Shown: positions 12,001 through 22,415 of the stretch, piece after piece
Position numbering within the stretch: position 1 is the first letter of the stretch
Layout of the letters: each line of letters begins with the position of its first letter
Origin: Angiostrongylus vasorum
Lineage: Eukaryota > Nematoda > Chromadorea > Rhabditida > Metastrongylidae
Assembly: GCA_018806985.1 (NCBI GenBank)
Contig: JADANN010000200.1
Location: forward strand, 210,001-274,000
Length of the DNA stretch: 64,000 nucleotides
Reading direction: 5' to 3'
Made by a program: the position numbers and the translations under genes
The notes under the pieces: generated by a model
Told to the model about the DNA's origin: nothing
Database searches by the model: none
The model's input: the letters and a program-made list of their open reading frames with translations, nothing else

Positions 12001-15000
12001 TCTACTGCATGACACTCGATAACTGAAGGGATTTGGAAGAAAAAATTTTTTGCACGATTTAACGATATTTCAATTGGAATAATATTTGCTATTCGGAGTC
12101 ATGTTTTGTAATCCAAAGATCGATTTCGATTTTAGGTACTGGAATCCGTTGTGAAAGCTCTGGATAACCCTTCCAGTCTTGATCCATTATGCGATAATCT
12201 CGGTAAAGAAATAGAGAAAATTTCCTTTTAAATTTCTCATAAAGTCCTTTTCAAGTTTAACGGCCATTACTTTTTTCAAAACGTTCATAGCCAAAAAAAA
12301 CAACTCTGTGTTTATTCAAAAGGATTTGCTTCAAATATGTTTTGCATAGAGTTTGGAACTATTTCATCTGCTTATGCTGTGATACTGAGATATTTGCAAA
12401 AGCTTAAAGCCCAATCCTGATTCGAATTACTATTTTATTTTGTTTTTTTAATTTCTATTTTTTCTTCATAATATTATAACATCATACACATGAAATATAA
12501 CAAGACACGTATGGCGCAGTGTTCGGAGGCGCCCTGCAACACACACGTGGAGTCGTTCACTGCGCCCATGGCCCACCAAGCCCTCTATCACTCCGCGGTT
12601 GGCAAATCGATACCGGACTTGTCTAGGAGGATAGCAGCACTGGATTGATACATCGGTTGGCCACCGCGAGTCATTGTAAAGGCTAGATATGCATTCAATC
12701 ACCTCCAACGATACTTAATGAAGTCGAATGCATGGCGCATCTCTCAGGGATTGATCAACGCCGTGAGCTTTATCCTTTTATCCTTTATTAATGTTATAAC
12801 CTAGGTTTATTTTCATGGGATCAGTTTTTATTATTTTGTTGTTTTTAGTTTTTCCTTATTGTTTACTGTCTTTTTAATTCATTTGTTTCTTATTTGCTGA
12901 ATGATTTCAACCAGTTCAATGATGATAATTTCATATTTTACAAATTTTACTGTATCCTCTGGAATTTCAGCGTGGATATTTTAGGCCGGGTACATGGACG
13001 TCTCTCCGAATCTCGTGGATTCAAAGCTCATCACTGGGGTGTTTTCATAGAATGCACATTGTTTCATTTTCGACGAGTCTTAAGCGGGGTGGTTCCTACT
13101 TTCAACACTTCACAATTTTTTTTGTCGTTGTAAAGTTAATAAATAGTGTAAAATAACACCAGTAATTAAGCTGTACGTTTCTTTGTGGTTGAATAAGAAA
13201 AAATGGAGATCGCCTTTCAAGCCACTTCGCTACATCATTCTTATTGTATATTATTCGAGTGAAATATAGCCATTTTAACCCGAGTTAGATTTACAATAAT
13301 ACAGAAATCTATTGATTTTTGAGAAATTCTTTTCCAGGATCATCACTTCCATGCTCTTTCAGTTCTAGACAGAAGTGTAATTGTTTGGCGTACCGTGTTG
13401 CGGATATTAATCAAACGAATGAAGGTGAAATCTTCTGAGTTACCTTTTTGCTTATTTTTTGCTCCACGGATTTCCTCGGAACAGGCTATGGAACCTCAAT
13501 GATTCTGTACGGCATCAAGAAGAAAACGAGAAACGAAAATATGAAAGTGTAGCTCGACGTAGACTAGCAATTTTAGTTTTTATATATTATTATTGCCTAG
13601 GTGTTGGACTGTTTTCAACTCTTTTTATTTATATTTTAAGCAGCAAGAACGCGCGTGGCTCAGTGGTTAGAGAGATACTGTACAAACATCGTACTTCGTT
13701 CGATCCATTGTTACGGGGTCTCCAATACTTCCTTTAACCCGAGATCGAGAAATTAGTACCAAGCTTGTCTGAAAGGGTGAAAACACTTGCTTGATACACT
13801 GGTTATGCTATAGGTTTTATTATATAGGTTAAACATGTATTCAGTCACCTCTACAATACTCGATGAAGTCGAATGCATGGCGCTCCCATAAAGGGTTGAT
13901 CAACGCCGAACGATTTATCTTTTGTCAGTAATACTTGAGACTTGGACGAACCCGTCTTCACTGGTTGTGCGGGCTGCAGCATAATTTTCGTTTTTTAGGA
14001 GTTTTCTTGGCTTAGCATTTCTTGTTCCCTGGAGTCCAGAGGACAGCCTGTCCAAAGTTTGCCCCAGGTCTTCACCACCACAGGCAGTCACAGCCCTTGT
14101 GGACCAGGAGATTTGCCACCATGCGACTAGTTTGTTACAACGACGATGGTTGATCCTGGTATTGCTTTACTCTTGCATGAGCTTCTGGAGGGAAACGCCG
14201 AACGCCGTCTCACCGGCTTGGGAAGCCCTTTGGTGCGATAAATCCTGCTCGCTGTTCATCGCAGCCCAACACCCAGGAACATCTCCCAGCCACGATGAGG
14301 CGGTAGAACTTTGGGAGGTTTATCCGTTATATTAAATAGTAATTTGAAAACTGTTGTGTAAAACAGCTTTCTGCAAGCTTTACTCGTGATTCATTCAGGT
14401 CGGAAGCACGCTGCATTCAGTTCAAGAAAACCACTTTTCTTTTAAATGAAGAACTTGAAATCAGTTAATGTTTGTGATGTGTATTCCTTCAAGGTGATAC
14501 TTTCCTTATCAGGTCGGCTTTGCGACGGATCTAAAAAATCGTCGAGCTAATCGAGGAATCGAAGACGGCGCATCCTCTTCAGATTACAGCCCTGTTGCCG
14601 ATCTTAGTAAGTGGCATACTGTTTTCTTCAAAGAGCAGGAACATGTCTTTTGATAATTTCTAAACGTGCCTAATTTTGTACCTCTAAAAAGTTTCCAAGC
14701 ATGCTGCTATCTATATTAACAAAAACTCCGCAAAATATGCTTAAGATTCCCGTTTAGATTCGCGAAAAGATCTTCTGATTTTCTCAGATTCTCATTTTTG
14801 TTTCGTTTCGTTTGCATGAAGTGGTTCCTGATATGTTGTCGTAAGACTAAGTGATATCTTCCGTCACTTTTCCGCATTTTTTCAATTTATAGGATTTTTA
14901 GCAAAACTGCGGACCGCAGATGTCTTGTAAAAAGGCAGTAAATAAAAAAGTCAACATTGTGAATTTCAACTGCAACCCCAACTTAGTTGGATTCAATACC

Positions 15001-18000
15001 GATTTGAGCCCCCAGATCAATCCTGTTGACGGGTGATTGCTGATGGCAGTGATCGGCAGAACTAGCTGAGAGACAGGCGAATCGGAAGACCCGCATGGCG
15101 TGGTGGTGAACACGTTAGCCCCCGAAGCGGGGTAATAGCGCGTTCGTTCCCCACTGCAGACGTCTGTTGTCCGGAGTTATGCAGATATCTCAGCATCATT
15201 GTGATTGTTTCTCAAATGATACCCCTGCTGTAAAAAAATTGCAAAAGGGGGTAAATAAAATATCAACACTACAGGAATTTGTCAGAAAAAAATGTTAATT
15301 TCAAGCACAAGTGGGACTTATTCGCTCTTCTTTTACACTGAGCGCCCATCTTAGCGTTGTGGATGAACAAAATGTTGTGGAACTTCAATTCACTGACTGT
15401 CGTTATCTTTTGCTTCTGCTCATAAATCTGTCAAATTTCCTTTTTTCTCTAGTACTAGTCGGTTAAAATGGCCAGCATGTTTCGTTCACTCAAAGCGTTA
15501 CAAAACTTTCTATTGTGGTCTTTTCGAAACAAAAAAAATCATTTTGGAACCAAGGGCAGTCCTATGTTACTCGTTTGACATCCTACGAAAGGGCGATCTT
15601 TTTCATCTCACACCTTTAGCACCTGACGTCGATTGAAATCCTAGTCCTTTTCTCACTGTTTATCGCGCTTATCCTTTCAGAATATTTACAACTGACTACT
15701 TCCCACCAATAAACCATCTCTGTAACTTTCAGAGCACAAAATATTTAAATTTTTGATACCGTCAAGCATGTTTTAGTCACTTTATAGGCATAGAAGTCAA
15801 CAACGTTGCAAAACTATCAATTTCATGTAATCATCTACTTCGTTGTTAAATAGATCCTCTGTAAGAGCTTTCGATGACTGAATAAATCGAGTGGAAGTTC
15901 AGTAGTGTTCTTTAAGCTTTTGCGCAATCTCCTTCATCGTTGACAACGCCCTGTCTTGATTAATATTGTCCGCGGATTTATTCATGAGTAACGCAACAGC
16001 TTTATTGCTTAAGATGATTACACGGTAGTTTTCGACTGATTCTTTAATGCATTTAGGAGATTATTTCTGGATAGATCTATCTGTGAACTGGAAAATCTTT
16101 TTCATTAGTTTTTTACTTTTTTATTTTCTGCCCACTGCAATTTTCACGGCAGGGTATTGAGCGGAATACAATAACAATGTTGCTGAGATATTTACAAAAC
16201 TCTGGACCGCAGGTGTCTACGGTGGGAAACGAGTGCGCTATTGTCCTTTCCGGGAAATAACGCGTTCACCACCACACCATGCGGGTCCTTCGTTTTCGCC
16301 TGTCTCTCAGCTAGTTCCATCGAATGGTGTGGTGGTGAACGCGTTACTCTCCGGAAAGGACAATAGCGCGTTCTTTTCCCTGCCTTAGACACCTGTGGTC
16401 CAGAGTTTTGCAAATATCTCAGCAACATCGTGGTTGCATTTCGCTCAGCACCCTGCCCTGAAAATTTTAGCAGACAGAAAATAAAAAATAAAAAACATTG
16501 TGATTTCAGCTACAGCCTCAGCTTAACTGGGTTTAATGCCGATATGGGCTCCCCAGATCAATCCCGTTGACGGGTGATTGCTGATGGCGCTGATCGATAG
16601 AACTACCTGAGAGACAGGCGAAACGAAGGACCCGCATGGGGTGGTGGTGAACGCGTGACTCCCCGGAAAGGACAATAGCGTGTTCGTTCGCCACCTTAGA
16701 TGTGGTCCAAACTTTTCATTAGTCTTCAAAAATCGTCCAAGCTCCAGAAAACTTGGTATGGCAGCGATATTTTCTTGACCAGTGACATTTTCTGGGGTGA
16801 CGTGAGAATTTCAGGTCATTACCGTATGCAGCCGTTAATCATCAAGAATCTTTGGGGTAATTGTCGTTTTGAGACGAGATTTCCTTCAGCATTGCCAATG
16901 TAAAGCCTTTGAAGAGCAGTGGTTAGAGTTATCGAACAATACATATAGGGGCTACTGGTTCCATTCCCCGCCCTGTGTAATCCAAACCCTTCAGCGTTTC
17001 ATAGTCGGAAAACTAATACCTACCTACCTGTAGGAGATAGAAACGTTGAGTAAAACATCATTAGGGATAGGTACATCATTGTATTGGCCACATGTACATG
17101 CTATCACCTTGCTTGGAGTCGAATGCTTCAGCACTGAGCGTTTATCTTTTGACACTTTGTTACTGAAATTCACCCGTAGCTAGAGTTAAACACATCCTCA
17201 TCCTTAATAAACCAATTTGTAAAATGAACTTTATTCTTTCAACTGTTTATTTTCTTAAGCTTTTTATCTACTGCCTATTCTTTTTAACGGCAAGGTATGT
17301 TGCGAAATATAACTTCTACAATGCTGACATAATTGCAAAACTCCGGACCGCAGGTGTCTGCGGTGGGTAACTAACGAAACGCGCTGTTCGTTCGTTACCC
17401 ACCGCAGACACCTGCGGTGTGGAGTTTTGCAAATATCTCAGCATTGTAGATGTTTATTTCCTCTTAAGAACTCACCAACACAATGTTACCTTAGAAATGG
17501 CGGTTTGTAATATGCAAACCTAAATGAAAATCTTACCATCAAGAATAGATGCAAGATTTCTGGTAATCTTTGCTGTTTCAAAACGTAACTTATAATCAGC
17601 AAATTGGTTCTGGACAAGTGAAGGTTTCAGATGTATCTCACGGTTGATGTTAAACTTACAATGGTACGACAATACTAGGTTGACCATCTATTGTATCCAC
17701 CTGCGCCCTTGTGTCCAGTTCATTGCTGTTTCTGATCTGTCAGATTATGTGAATACTCTCTAAAACCATTGATTTCTTGATGCAATCTTTGCATCGTCAC
17801 TTAGAGGTTCTCAAATAAACGATATACTTGTAAAGAAGGATTTAATAAGCCTGACAAGAAATTGAATTCAGTCAACTTCTCGATCTCATCAAGGTACTGC
17901 TTTCTAAGGAGAACAAAAAACTTCTCGTTATTTAAGTTTAACTACTAACAGTTCCTATACTGGATAACTATGAATAAGAGAGAGCAGATATCGAGTAGAT

Positions 18001-18727
18001 CCGTATATTAATGCAGCTTTTTGTTACTTTCAGATATATCCCATGCTTTGACACTATCGGATAGAGATGGACACGAAAAAGGTTAGCTGTCGTTTCTTAT
18101 TTTTCATCTTCTTTTCTTCTACCTGATTCTTCTTCCTTATTTTCCTCCCACTTTTTCTGCTGGTCAATTTGATAGAGAAAAAAAGTGAGATTAAATAAAG
18201 GGAGAAGATGATATCAAGTGCATTTTCGCCATCAGTTTTCTTGCTATCAATCCAAGAGTTGAAGATATGTGGCGACAAGCACAGCGAGGTGGCGATCATT
18301 CACATAGTCACGAAGACCTTCAGAAACTGAATGAGTTCGCATTTATAAGTACCTATTTTAATCTAATTTTGGTGAAAATGAGCAGTACTTTCTTGTATTA
18401 TTAGGACTTATTGATAATAATCACTTAATAGACCAAGGAAACACCAGCGATTTTAGTCATCTATTCGATTTCCCTCCACATTGTAAAGGTTACTTTCTTT
18501 TTACAAAACCTTTCCATGGAGTGCCATTTGTCTTTTTAGCCTTTTTTTTATTGTGTTTTATCGACTGTTGAGCGTTTTGATAGTCTTTTATTGATCGGTA
18601 GAAACGATATCATTAAGGTGACGGCGTAGGATCGAAATCGGAATCGTCCATCTTTCGTCGAGTAAGGGATTTCACTCGACGGAAGTTTATCGGCATCCAC
18701 GGGATCATTACACATCGTCATAATTAA
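8907..18727 (+). CDS. Globin-family protein, 9-10 exons, transposon-filled introns
   Basis: A hand-built model of about 297 codons with exons at 8907-9044, 10675-10758, 12136-12202, 12985-13088, 13338-13424, 14513-14606, 18034-18081, about 18259-18348, 18405-18488 and 18630-18727. The first six keep a consistent frame and give a globin fold over residues about 10-160: Trp19 in helix A (KRSW), LFPF at 47-50 with the CD1-region Phe, His68 as likely distal E7 with Arg71 at E10, His100 in GRVHGR as likely proximal F8, and a helix H containing VIVWRTVLR. These are the usual heme pocket positions, so heme and oxygen or redox binding is inferred from the family. The tail of about 135 residues after the globin fold is polar, His- and Arg-rich and unlike any domain I know. 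The ATG directly follows TTCTAG, a possible trans-splice or intron acceptor. Every intron longer than 700 bp carries transposons. I do not assign a specific glb number. Confidence 0.82.
9087..9098. repeat. Left target duplication of the intronic PLE
   Basis: TCAAGGAGAATC, identical to 10483-10494. Confidence 0.75.
9337..9735 (+). pseudogene. PLE reverse transcriptase, C-terminal part
   Basis: The open frame starts inside the domain; there is no ATG at its 5' edge. It carries FTREKPKENWLPFLNVQINL, then a YRKPSSKDILVHYLSSHPSH block and VRNMFRTA, the thumb-region blocks that follow the YVDD motif in Penelope-like RTs. The upstream palm is deleted. The frame closes at 9735, and sequence related to the region before the endonuclease continues in another frame. 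Confidence 0.8.
9798..10215 (+). pseudogene. PLE GIY-YIG endonuclease, frameshifted
   Basis: Reads RQLVHNRLYDGLCATQNCII, then VYLISC (GIY part). After a frameshift near 9940 it reads YIGETGRPLC-like sequence and an IKEHL block. The C-terminal RTQ..LEAFWIN region is in yet another frame near 10090-10140. Family role: nicks target DNA for element insertion. The Cys pairs before the GIY motif resemble the CCHH-like linker of nematode and other animal PLEs. Confidence 0.75.
10483..10494. repeat. Right target duplication of the intronic PLE
   Basis: TCAAGGAGAATC, identical to 9087-9098, just after the inverted terminal segment. Confidence 0.75.
10675..10758 (+). CDS. Globin exon 2 (C-D-E helices, distal His)
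   Basis: 28 codons after TGATTTTAG, starting LFPFMKIK and ending ALRFMQ before GTATTT. Phase 0 on both sides. It holds the Phe of the CD region and the FHALR distal motif. Confidence 0.87.
11081..11446 (+). mobile_element. SINE2 copy (tRNA-derived) in globin intron 2
   Basis: The A-box-like TAGCACAGTGGTAGTG and B-box-like CGGTTCGATCTCG lie 30 bp apart at the 5' end. The body has TCGGGAATACCGG, TCTCACTGCGATCC and GAGTCGATTCGACCAGCATT, and the 3' end is GTCGTATAAAATAAATA. Full-length relatives are at 38575, 43465 and 44155. Confidence 0.8.
11447..12135. other. Intron 2 remainder
   Basis: Contains a short TATATA-rich tract near 11695-11715. I see no exon between 10758 and 12136 that fits the globin phase. 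Confidence 0.5.
12136..12202 (+). CDS. Globin exon 3 (helix E end to F)
   Basis: 67 bp after ATTTTAG, reading VLESVVKALDNPSSLDPLCD, closed at CTCG/GTAAAG in phase 1. Confidence 0.85.
12503..12790 (+). mobile_element. SINE1 copy in globin intron 3
   Basis: The A-box-like TGGCGCAGTGTTCGG and B-box-like GGAGTCGTTC are followed by the SINE1 body: CGGACTTGTCTAGGAGGATA, CACCGCGAGTCATTG, TGATCAACGCCG. It ends in an ATCCTTTT tail. Confidence 0.82.
12985..13088 (+). CDS. Globin exon 4 (proximal His, helix G)
   Basis: 104 bp beginning at GCCGGG after ATTTTAG. It completes the Gly codon and reads RVHGRLSESRGFKAHHWGVF, then FHFRRVLSG before GTGGTT (phase 0). A better-looking acceptor 14 bp upstream (TTTCAG at 12970) would bring a stop codon within five codons, so the 12984 site is preferred. 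Confidence 0.87.
13338..13424 (+). CDS. Globin exon 5 (helix H)
   Basis: 29 codons after TTTTCCAG. It contains ALSVLDRSVIVWRTVLRILI and closes at ATGAAG/GTGAAA, phase 0. Confidence 0.87.
13650..13925 (+). mobile_element. Diverged SINE1 copy in globin intron 5
   Basis: CGCGTGGCTCAGTGGTTAGAG (A-box region) and TTCGTTCGATCC (B-box-like) are followed by the SINE1 body: ACCAAGCTTGTCTG, AAGTCGAATGCATGGCGC, GGTTGATCAACGCC. Confidence 0.75.
13926..14340 (+). mobile_element. R1 repeat, copy a, in globin intron 5
   Basis: Shares block order with the copies at 26337, 42104 and 47252: CTGGTTGTGCGGGCTGCAGC, AGTTTGCCCCAGGTC, CACAGCCCTTGTGGA, ACACCCAGGAACATCTCCC and GATGAGGCGG. It abuts the preceding SINE1. 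Class unknown. Confidence 0.7.
14513..14606 (+). CDS. Globin exon 6 (start of C-terminal tail)
   Basis: 94 bp after TTATCAG, reading VGFATDLKNRRANRGIEDGA and a Ser-rich stretch, closed at CTTA/GTAAGT in phase 1. The position right after helix H and the strong donor support it. Confidence 0.75.
14940..15260 (+). mobile_element. SINE3 copy in globin intron 6
   Basis: Head GATTTGAGCCCCCAGATCAA, then CCCGCATGGCGTGGTGGTGA (A-box-like) and CGCGTTCGTTCCCCAC (B-box-like). The 3' body contains GCAGATATCTCAGCATCATT and a GCAAAAGGGGGTAAATAAAA end. Confidence 0.78.
15261..16119. other. Intron 6 sequence without recognised elements
   Basis: AT-rich. No open frame of interest and no match to repeats elsewhere in the window that I can see. 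Confidence 0.5.
16120..16495. repeat. SINE3 foldback (two halves head to head)
   Basis: The left half is a minus-strand SINE3 3' part (TTTTATTTTCTGCCCACTGC, GCTGAGATATTTACAAAACT, GGACCGCAGGTGTC). It reads into TTCACCACCACACCATGCGG, and after about 50 bp the same blocks return on the plus strand (ATGGTGTGGTGGTGAACGCG to CAAATATCTCAGCAACATCG). The transcript could form a hairpin of about 150 bp. Confidence 0.75.
16496..16705 (+). mobile_element. SINE3 copy, 3' truncated
   Basis: Carries the head (GATATGGGCTCCCCAGATCA, CGTTGACGGGTGATTGCTGA) and tRNA-like part (CCGCATGGGGTGGTGGTGAA to GTTCGTTCGCCACC). It breaks off before the usual 3' body. Confidence 0.75.
16908..17155 (+). mobile_element. Old SINE1-like copy in globin intron 6
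   Basis: GAGCAGTGGTTAGAG (A-box region) and CTGGTTCCATTCCCC (B-box-like) are followed by weakly matching SINE1 body, ending AGTCGAATGCTTCAGCACTG and GCGTTTATCTTTTG. Confidence 0.5.
17270..17465. repeat. SINE3-derived foldback with long stem
   Basis: TTGCAAAACTCCGGACCGCA and GGTGTCTGCGGTGGGTAACT are mirrored after about 20 bp by CGTTACCCACCGCAGACACC and GAGTTTTGCAAATATCTCAG. The inner arms of about 35 bp are nearly perfect and the outer arms extend to ACTTCTACAATGCTGA versus CAGCATTGTAGATG. Confidence 0.8.
17466..18033. other. End of intron 6
   Basis: No element or exon recognised. The sequence immediately before 18034 is a T-rich acceptor. Confidence 0.4.
18034..18081 (+). CDS. Probable globin tail exon 7
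   Basis: 48 bp after TTACTTTCAG, joined in phase to exon 6 across a 3.4-kb intron. Reads ISHALTLSDRDGHEK and ends G/GTTAGC in phase 1. Confidence 0.6.
18259..18348 (+). CDS. Possible globin tail exon 8
   Basis: The open frame EDMWRQAQRGGDHSHSHEDL continues to NEFAFI and ends A/GTACCT in phase 1. The acceptor is weak: either CCAAGAG (exon from 18259) or TGAAG (exon from 18265). Both keep the frame. Confidence 0.5.
18405..18488 (+). CDS. Probable globin tail exon 9
   Basis: 84 bp after GTATTATTAG, reading LIDNNHLIDQGNTSDFSHLF and ending TGTAAAG/GTTACT in phase 1. It is the third tail exon in a row with the same phase. Confidence 0.55.
18630..18727 (+). CDS. Possible terminal globin exon 10 with stop TAA
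   Basis: 98 bp after GGCGTAG. In phase it reads SKSESSIFRRVRDFTRRKF and ends ITHRHN-stop at 18725-18727. The acceptor is not T-rich, so the true last exon could be elsewhere. Confidence 0.4.
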
Positions 18728-20383
18728 TCATAATTAAAGCTTAGAGAAATTGTTTCTATTGCCTAGAAGTGGATTAAGGATTAGCACTGAGCCGATTAAA
18801 ACAAAAAATCGAAATCCTACTCCATTCATATTCGTTACCCTAAGCATTCATTGCAATCGGTTTGAATGGAAATCGTAGGGCCATTGAGAACCGGATAATC
18901 ATTTCTACAGTGTTCTTTAATTTTTTATCTTCTTTCATTTTTGCTTATGAATGAAAAGTTCAGAAAAGAAAGAGAAGGAGAAAATATGCCAGATTTATTC
19001 TTTTACCCAATTCATTCTTTTTTTGACTTCCTGATTCTTTCTCGTCTTATCATGTGCTTCCTTGTAATAATAAATTTTTATGTTGTAAACGTTCAGAATA
19101 TTTCTGGGAATCGCTTCAGATTCTTTGATAGTCCGACTTTTCTAACTACTGATACGGATGTGACCAACAGACAGGCACTACGAAGTCATCAAAAGTGGTG
19201 CAGAATCAGTAGTGACTAAAAACGTGCTAAAAAGCCTTTTCACGTATTGCGGAAGTGGCTCTATTTCTAAAGAGTGACCGGTAGTTTTATTTACAACGAA
19301 CCATATCTGTCATCACACGCCTCTAATTAAGATAAACGTCACTAGTACGAGCGCCACTAACTTCTCCAATTGTTCTTGCTGCTGACAGAGTAGCTCACTG
19401 AGTTTTCACTTTTCTAGGTAGACTAGGAGCACCATATTTTTCCTGTAGGATCACCGTCAAGAGGTCCGACTACATATACTGTTCGTCTAACATCCTTATG
19501 GCAACCTGTGGTTTACGACTCCTATCAGCCCGCTGAAGTTAAGACGCATCACATGTCCGGATCACCCACTCTTCGACATTTTGGCGTAATCAGGAGGGTC
19601 TCCATCTCTACTCGTCGGTCTTTATCAGAACTTCCAATTTCTTATTTGACCTATGTGAATGGGATTTCGGCAACGATAGTTGATATTTTCTCCCTATGAC
19701 ATGAGATATGAGATACTCTTAGCCTACGTAATCCTTTCGACTGCGGTTTCGTGGTGAGCTACAGGTTTTCAAGCCAAGCTTCGGGGTAGAAACCATCGCA
19801 GAATCGAGTGCAGTGCTTGTTCATTGCCCACTTTGCTACATTTCCGACACAATTGTGATACTCCCGAACCACTAGTTTTCTTCTCGTAGATGTAAATGTG
19901 TTTCAATGATCTGACCCTCTATAACAGCTTGAAGCAACAGGCTACTTGCCTTGGTCAAAGCGTAAGTTTTATCAACTTATAATACCACGTCTTATATTTC
20001 GTGGTGGTGCTTATTATAGGGACATTCTGATTTCGAAGGTTGAAAGGAGCATTCTGAAATTACAATGAATGATTTTTCTTCCATCATGATAAAGCTGATC
20101 AGTACAAAGAAGTGTTCTAGCCATTTTTTAACTGCACGTAGCATTTATGGTCGCTGGATCATTTTGTACAATACTTTCACACTATCGGTCATTTTCAGCT
20201 TGCTAAGTGCAAATATCGTTTTGGAGTCCGTGGATGTTCGCATAGGTGATATATTGGTTTCAGTTCTATTCAACAGGCTACAAACTTTAACGAGGTTGAC
20301 GAGCGAATTGAATGGAAAAGAGTATAAAGAGTATTGTGTGTTTGTGCCAACAATATTCGTATTTGAAGCGAAAGGTAGGCGAT
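18728..20383. other. Region downstream of the globin model
   Basis: The open frames at 18941-19219 and 20065-20433 are uncharacterised and AT-rich. AATAAA at 19069-19074 lies about 340 bp after the proposed stop and could be the globin polyadenylation signal. No repeat family of this window is evident before 20384. Confidence 0.4.
19069..19074 (+). promoter_or_regulatory. Candidate polyadenylation signal of the globin gene
   Basis: AATAAA, the first exact plus-strand match I noticed after the proposed stop at 18727. AATAAA is common in AT-rich DNA, so this is weak support. Confidence 0.25.
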
Positions 20384-21453
20384 TGATAATTCGATGTTTT
20401 TCTTCAATAAGCAGATCGAGGTTGTTATTATAGAATTTACTAGGGATACAATAGCCGAGTTTCGGCGGTTTCGCCTCCTTCAGAGCCTGTGAAGGCTAAA
20501 TTGACACGCGATCGACTCAGCCAAGCACTTTCATAACCCGAGCAGATAGAACTTAACAAATAAATTTGCATTCGCATAAGAAACAGCTTCATTTAAACAC
20601 CTACCGTTTATTTGTTGTGAGCATTTCAGTAAGTTGGAGGATAACAGCTGCACAGAGTAAAACATGGGCGAGGACTATGCCTGTGTCAGGTCATTCGATC
20701 AGCCTGAGATATGAGTCATTGAACGAACAGTCAGAGTACATAAAATTCACTCGTGAGAAACCGAAAGAAAACTGGCTTCCATTTCTAAACATTCAAATTA
20801 ACCTATCCGAAAACGGCTACATAAGAAAGTGGTGCCGAAAGCCAAGCAGTTAGAATATAATGGTTCATTACCTCTCCTCTCACCCCTCACACACTAAAAG
20901 GGCGCTTATAAGAAATCTGTTTTGAGCCGTCACCAGCGTGTGCGCAGGTAGAGAGCAGAGGGAAGAATCCTCGAAACTGGCGTGCCAAATACCCATTTCA
21001 AATGGTTACGAAATTGTAGCTTCTCGGCATAGGCGTGGAAGAAAAACTACGCCCCAGAGCGATAATTCTAGCGAAAAAAGGGCTCTGTTCCTCTTGCCCA
21101 TTATTTCAAACGAAAAAAGTGCAGAAATAAAACGTTGCTTAATAAAGGCCGGTCTAGAGAATTCCCTAAGAGTGATAGAACTACCACCGGACACTCTAAG
21201 ATGACAGCTACTTCGCAGCCGCCTATATGACCGTCTGTGTACAACGAAAGAGTGCATAAATTGCCCTAACGGTAGAGACGGTGATTGCATGAGCTCGGGT
21301 ATGGAAGTGTTTGGCTGAGTAGATCGCATCTCAATTTGACCTTTTCAGGCTCTGAAGAAGGCGAAACCGAAGGAACGTCAGCTATTGTATCCTAATAATT
21401 TCCATAATAACAACCTCGTGTCTGCTTAATGAAGAAAAAACATCGAATTATGC
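20384..21453 (+). mobile_element. Penelope-like element with inverted ends
   Basis: The left end (ATAATTCGATGTTTTTCTTC, then GAGGTTGTTATTATAGAATT) returns inverted at the right end (AATAACAACCTCGTGTCTGC, then GAAGAAAAAACATCGAATTA). The hairpin motif lies near both ends (20460-20485 minus sense, 21345-21375 plus sense). Inside are an RT C-terminal fragment (20716-20853) and the start of the GIY-YIG region (21090-21300), which is cut off by a jump into the right terminal segment. Confidence 0.8.
20716..21300 (+). pseudogene. PLE RT C-terminus and partial GIY-YIG leader
   Basis: LNEQSEYIKFTREKPKENWL is nearly identical to the 9337 copy, and the frame stops at 20853. 20938-21204 carries the linker (CAGREQREESSKL and IKRCLIKAGLENSLRVIELP). 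The endonuclease region ends after the GRDGDCMSSG-like block, before the catalytic YIG part. Confidence 0.75.
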
Positions 21454-21899
21454 TTACAGTGTTATACGCTTTTCTCAAGAACACTTCAAAATAAGCCCCC
21501 AAAAAAGCCAGGCGGCTGGCGTATGAATCTGTGGCACCACCACTTTCCGACTACATCAATAATGAAGAAACTTACATTTTATAAGAAGTTATCATGACAT
21601 AGTGTGAAAAACTGCAGTATGTCGCTGACCGATATCAATGCAATGAATATGTTGCAAGCATGCCGTAGGATTCTTGAAAATTTGCATAAATCGACAGGAC
21701 ATTGAACAGGTAGAGCACATTGTGATGAAAGAAACGAAAAGTAATTTGTGGAAAGCAACAGCGTTAAAAAGCCTTCATATATAAGGATATTTTAACCCAG
21801 AAATACTTACTTTGCGCGTGTGGTGACATAGACGATGAATGCATTCCCAATGATGCTAATCGTGGGAATGACAATGTAGAATGCTTGATACTCTGCCGG

Positions 21900-22415
21900 T
21901 ATTAAATCAAGACTCATGGCTGCAAGCGGACACTGGATCAGCCTGAGATATGGCGCCAGGTGACGCGTGATGACAAGGCACTCTTCCTTGCGGTTTATTT
22001 TTTTGATTTTACAGAATTGATCAGAAACTCTTCATGAGTTTTACGCGCTGAAGTTTTGATGTGCGTGACTTAGCGCCATACCTCAGGCTGATTCAGTGAC
22101 CTGATACAGGCACAGTCCTCGCCCATGTATTACTCTGAGCGGCTGCTATCCACCAACTAACTGAAATACTTACAACAGATAAATGGCAGGTGTTTAAATG
22201 AAGTTGTTTCTTATGCGAATGCAAATCTATTTGTCAAGTTTTATCTGCTCGGGTTATGAAAGTGTTTGGCTGAGTAGATCGCATCCCAATTTGACCTTTT
22301 CAGGCTCTGAAGAAGGCAAAACCGCCGAAACGTCGGTTATTGTATCCTAATAAATTCTATAGTAACAACCTTGTGTCTGCTTATTGAAGAAAGGAAGATG
22401 AGTTGATTAAAACAT
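21900..22415 (+). mobile_element. PLE terminal segment with minus-strand endonuclease tail
   Basis: 22080-22415 is the inverted counterpart of the left part of the 20384 element (GATACAGGCACAGTCCTCGC, TTCTTATGCGAATGCAAATC, GTGTTTGGCTGAGTAGATCG, hairpin motif near 22305-22335, AACAACCTTGTGTCTGC). 21930-22060 resembles the minus-strand C-terminal end of the PLE endonuclease. A fragment of a second copy of the same subfamily. Confidence 0.65.

Noticed and set aside
12505..12580. tRNA gene from the A and B box pattern (also at 13655, 25520, 34065 and other sites)
   Set aside because: No cloverleaf with paired acceptor ends. The same sequence recurs with a shared non-tRNA body, so these are SINEs.
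21345..21375. Calling each PLE hairpin motif a functional hammerhead ribozyme
   Set aside because: An extra base separates the CTGANGA strand from the stem and no cleavage triplet with pairing stems I and III could be found by eye.
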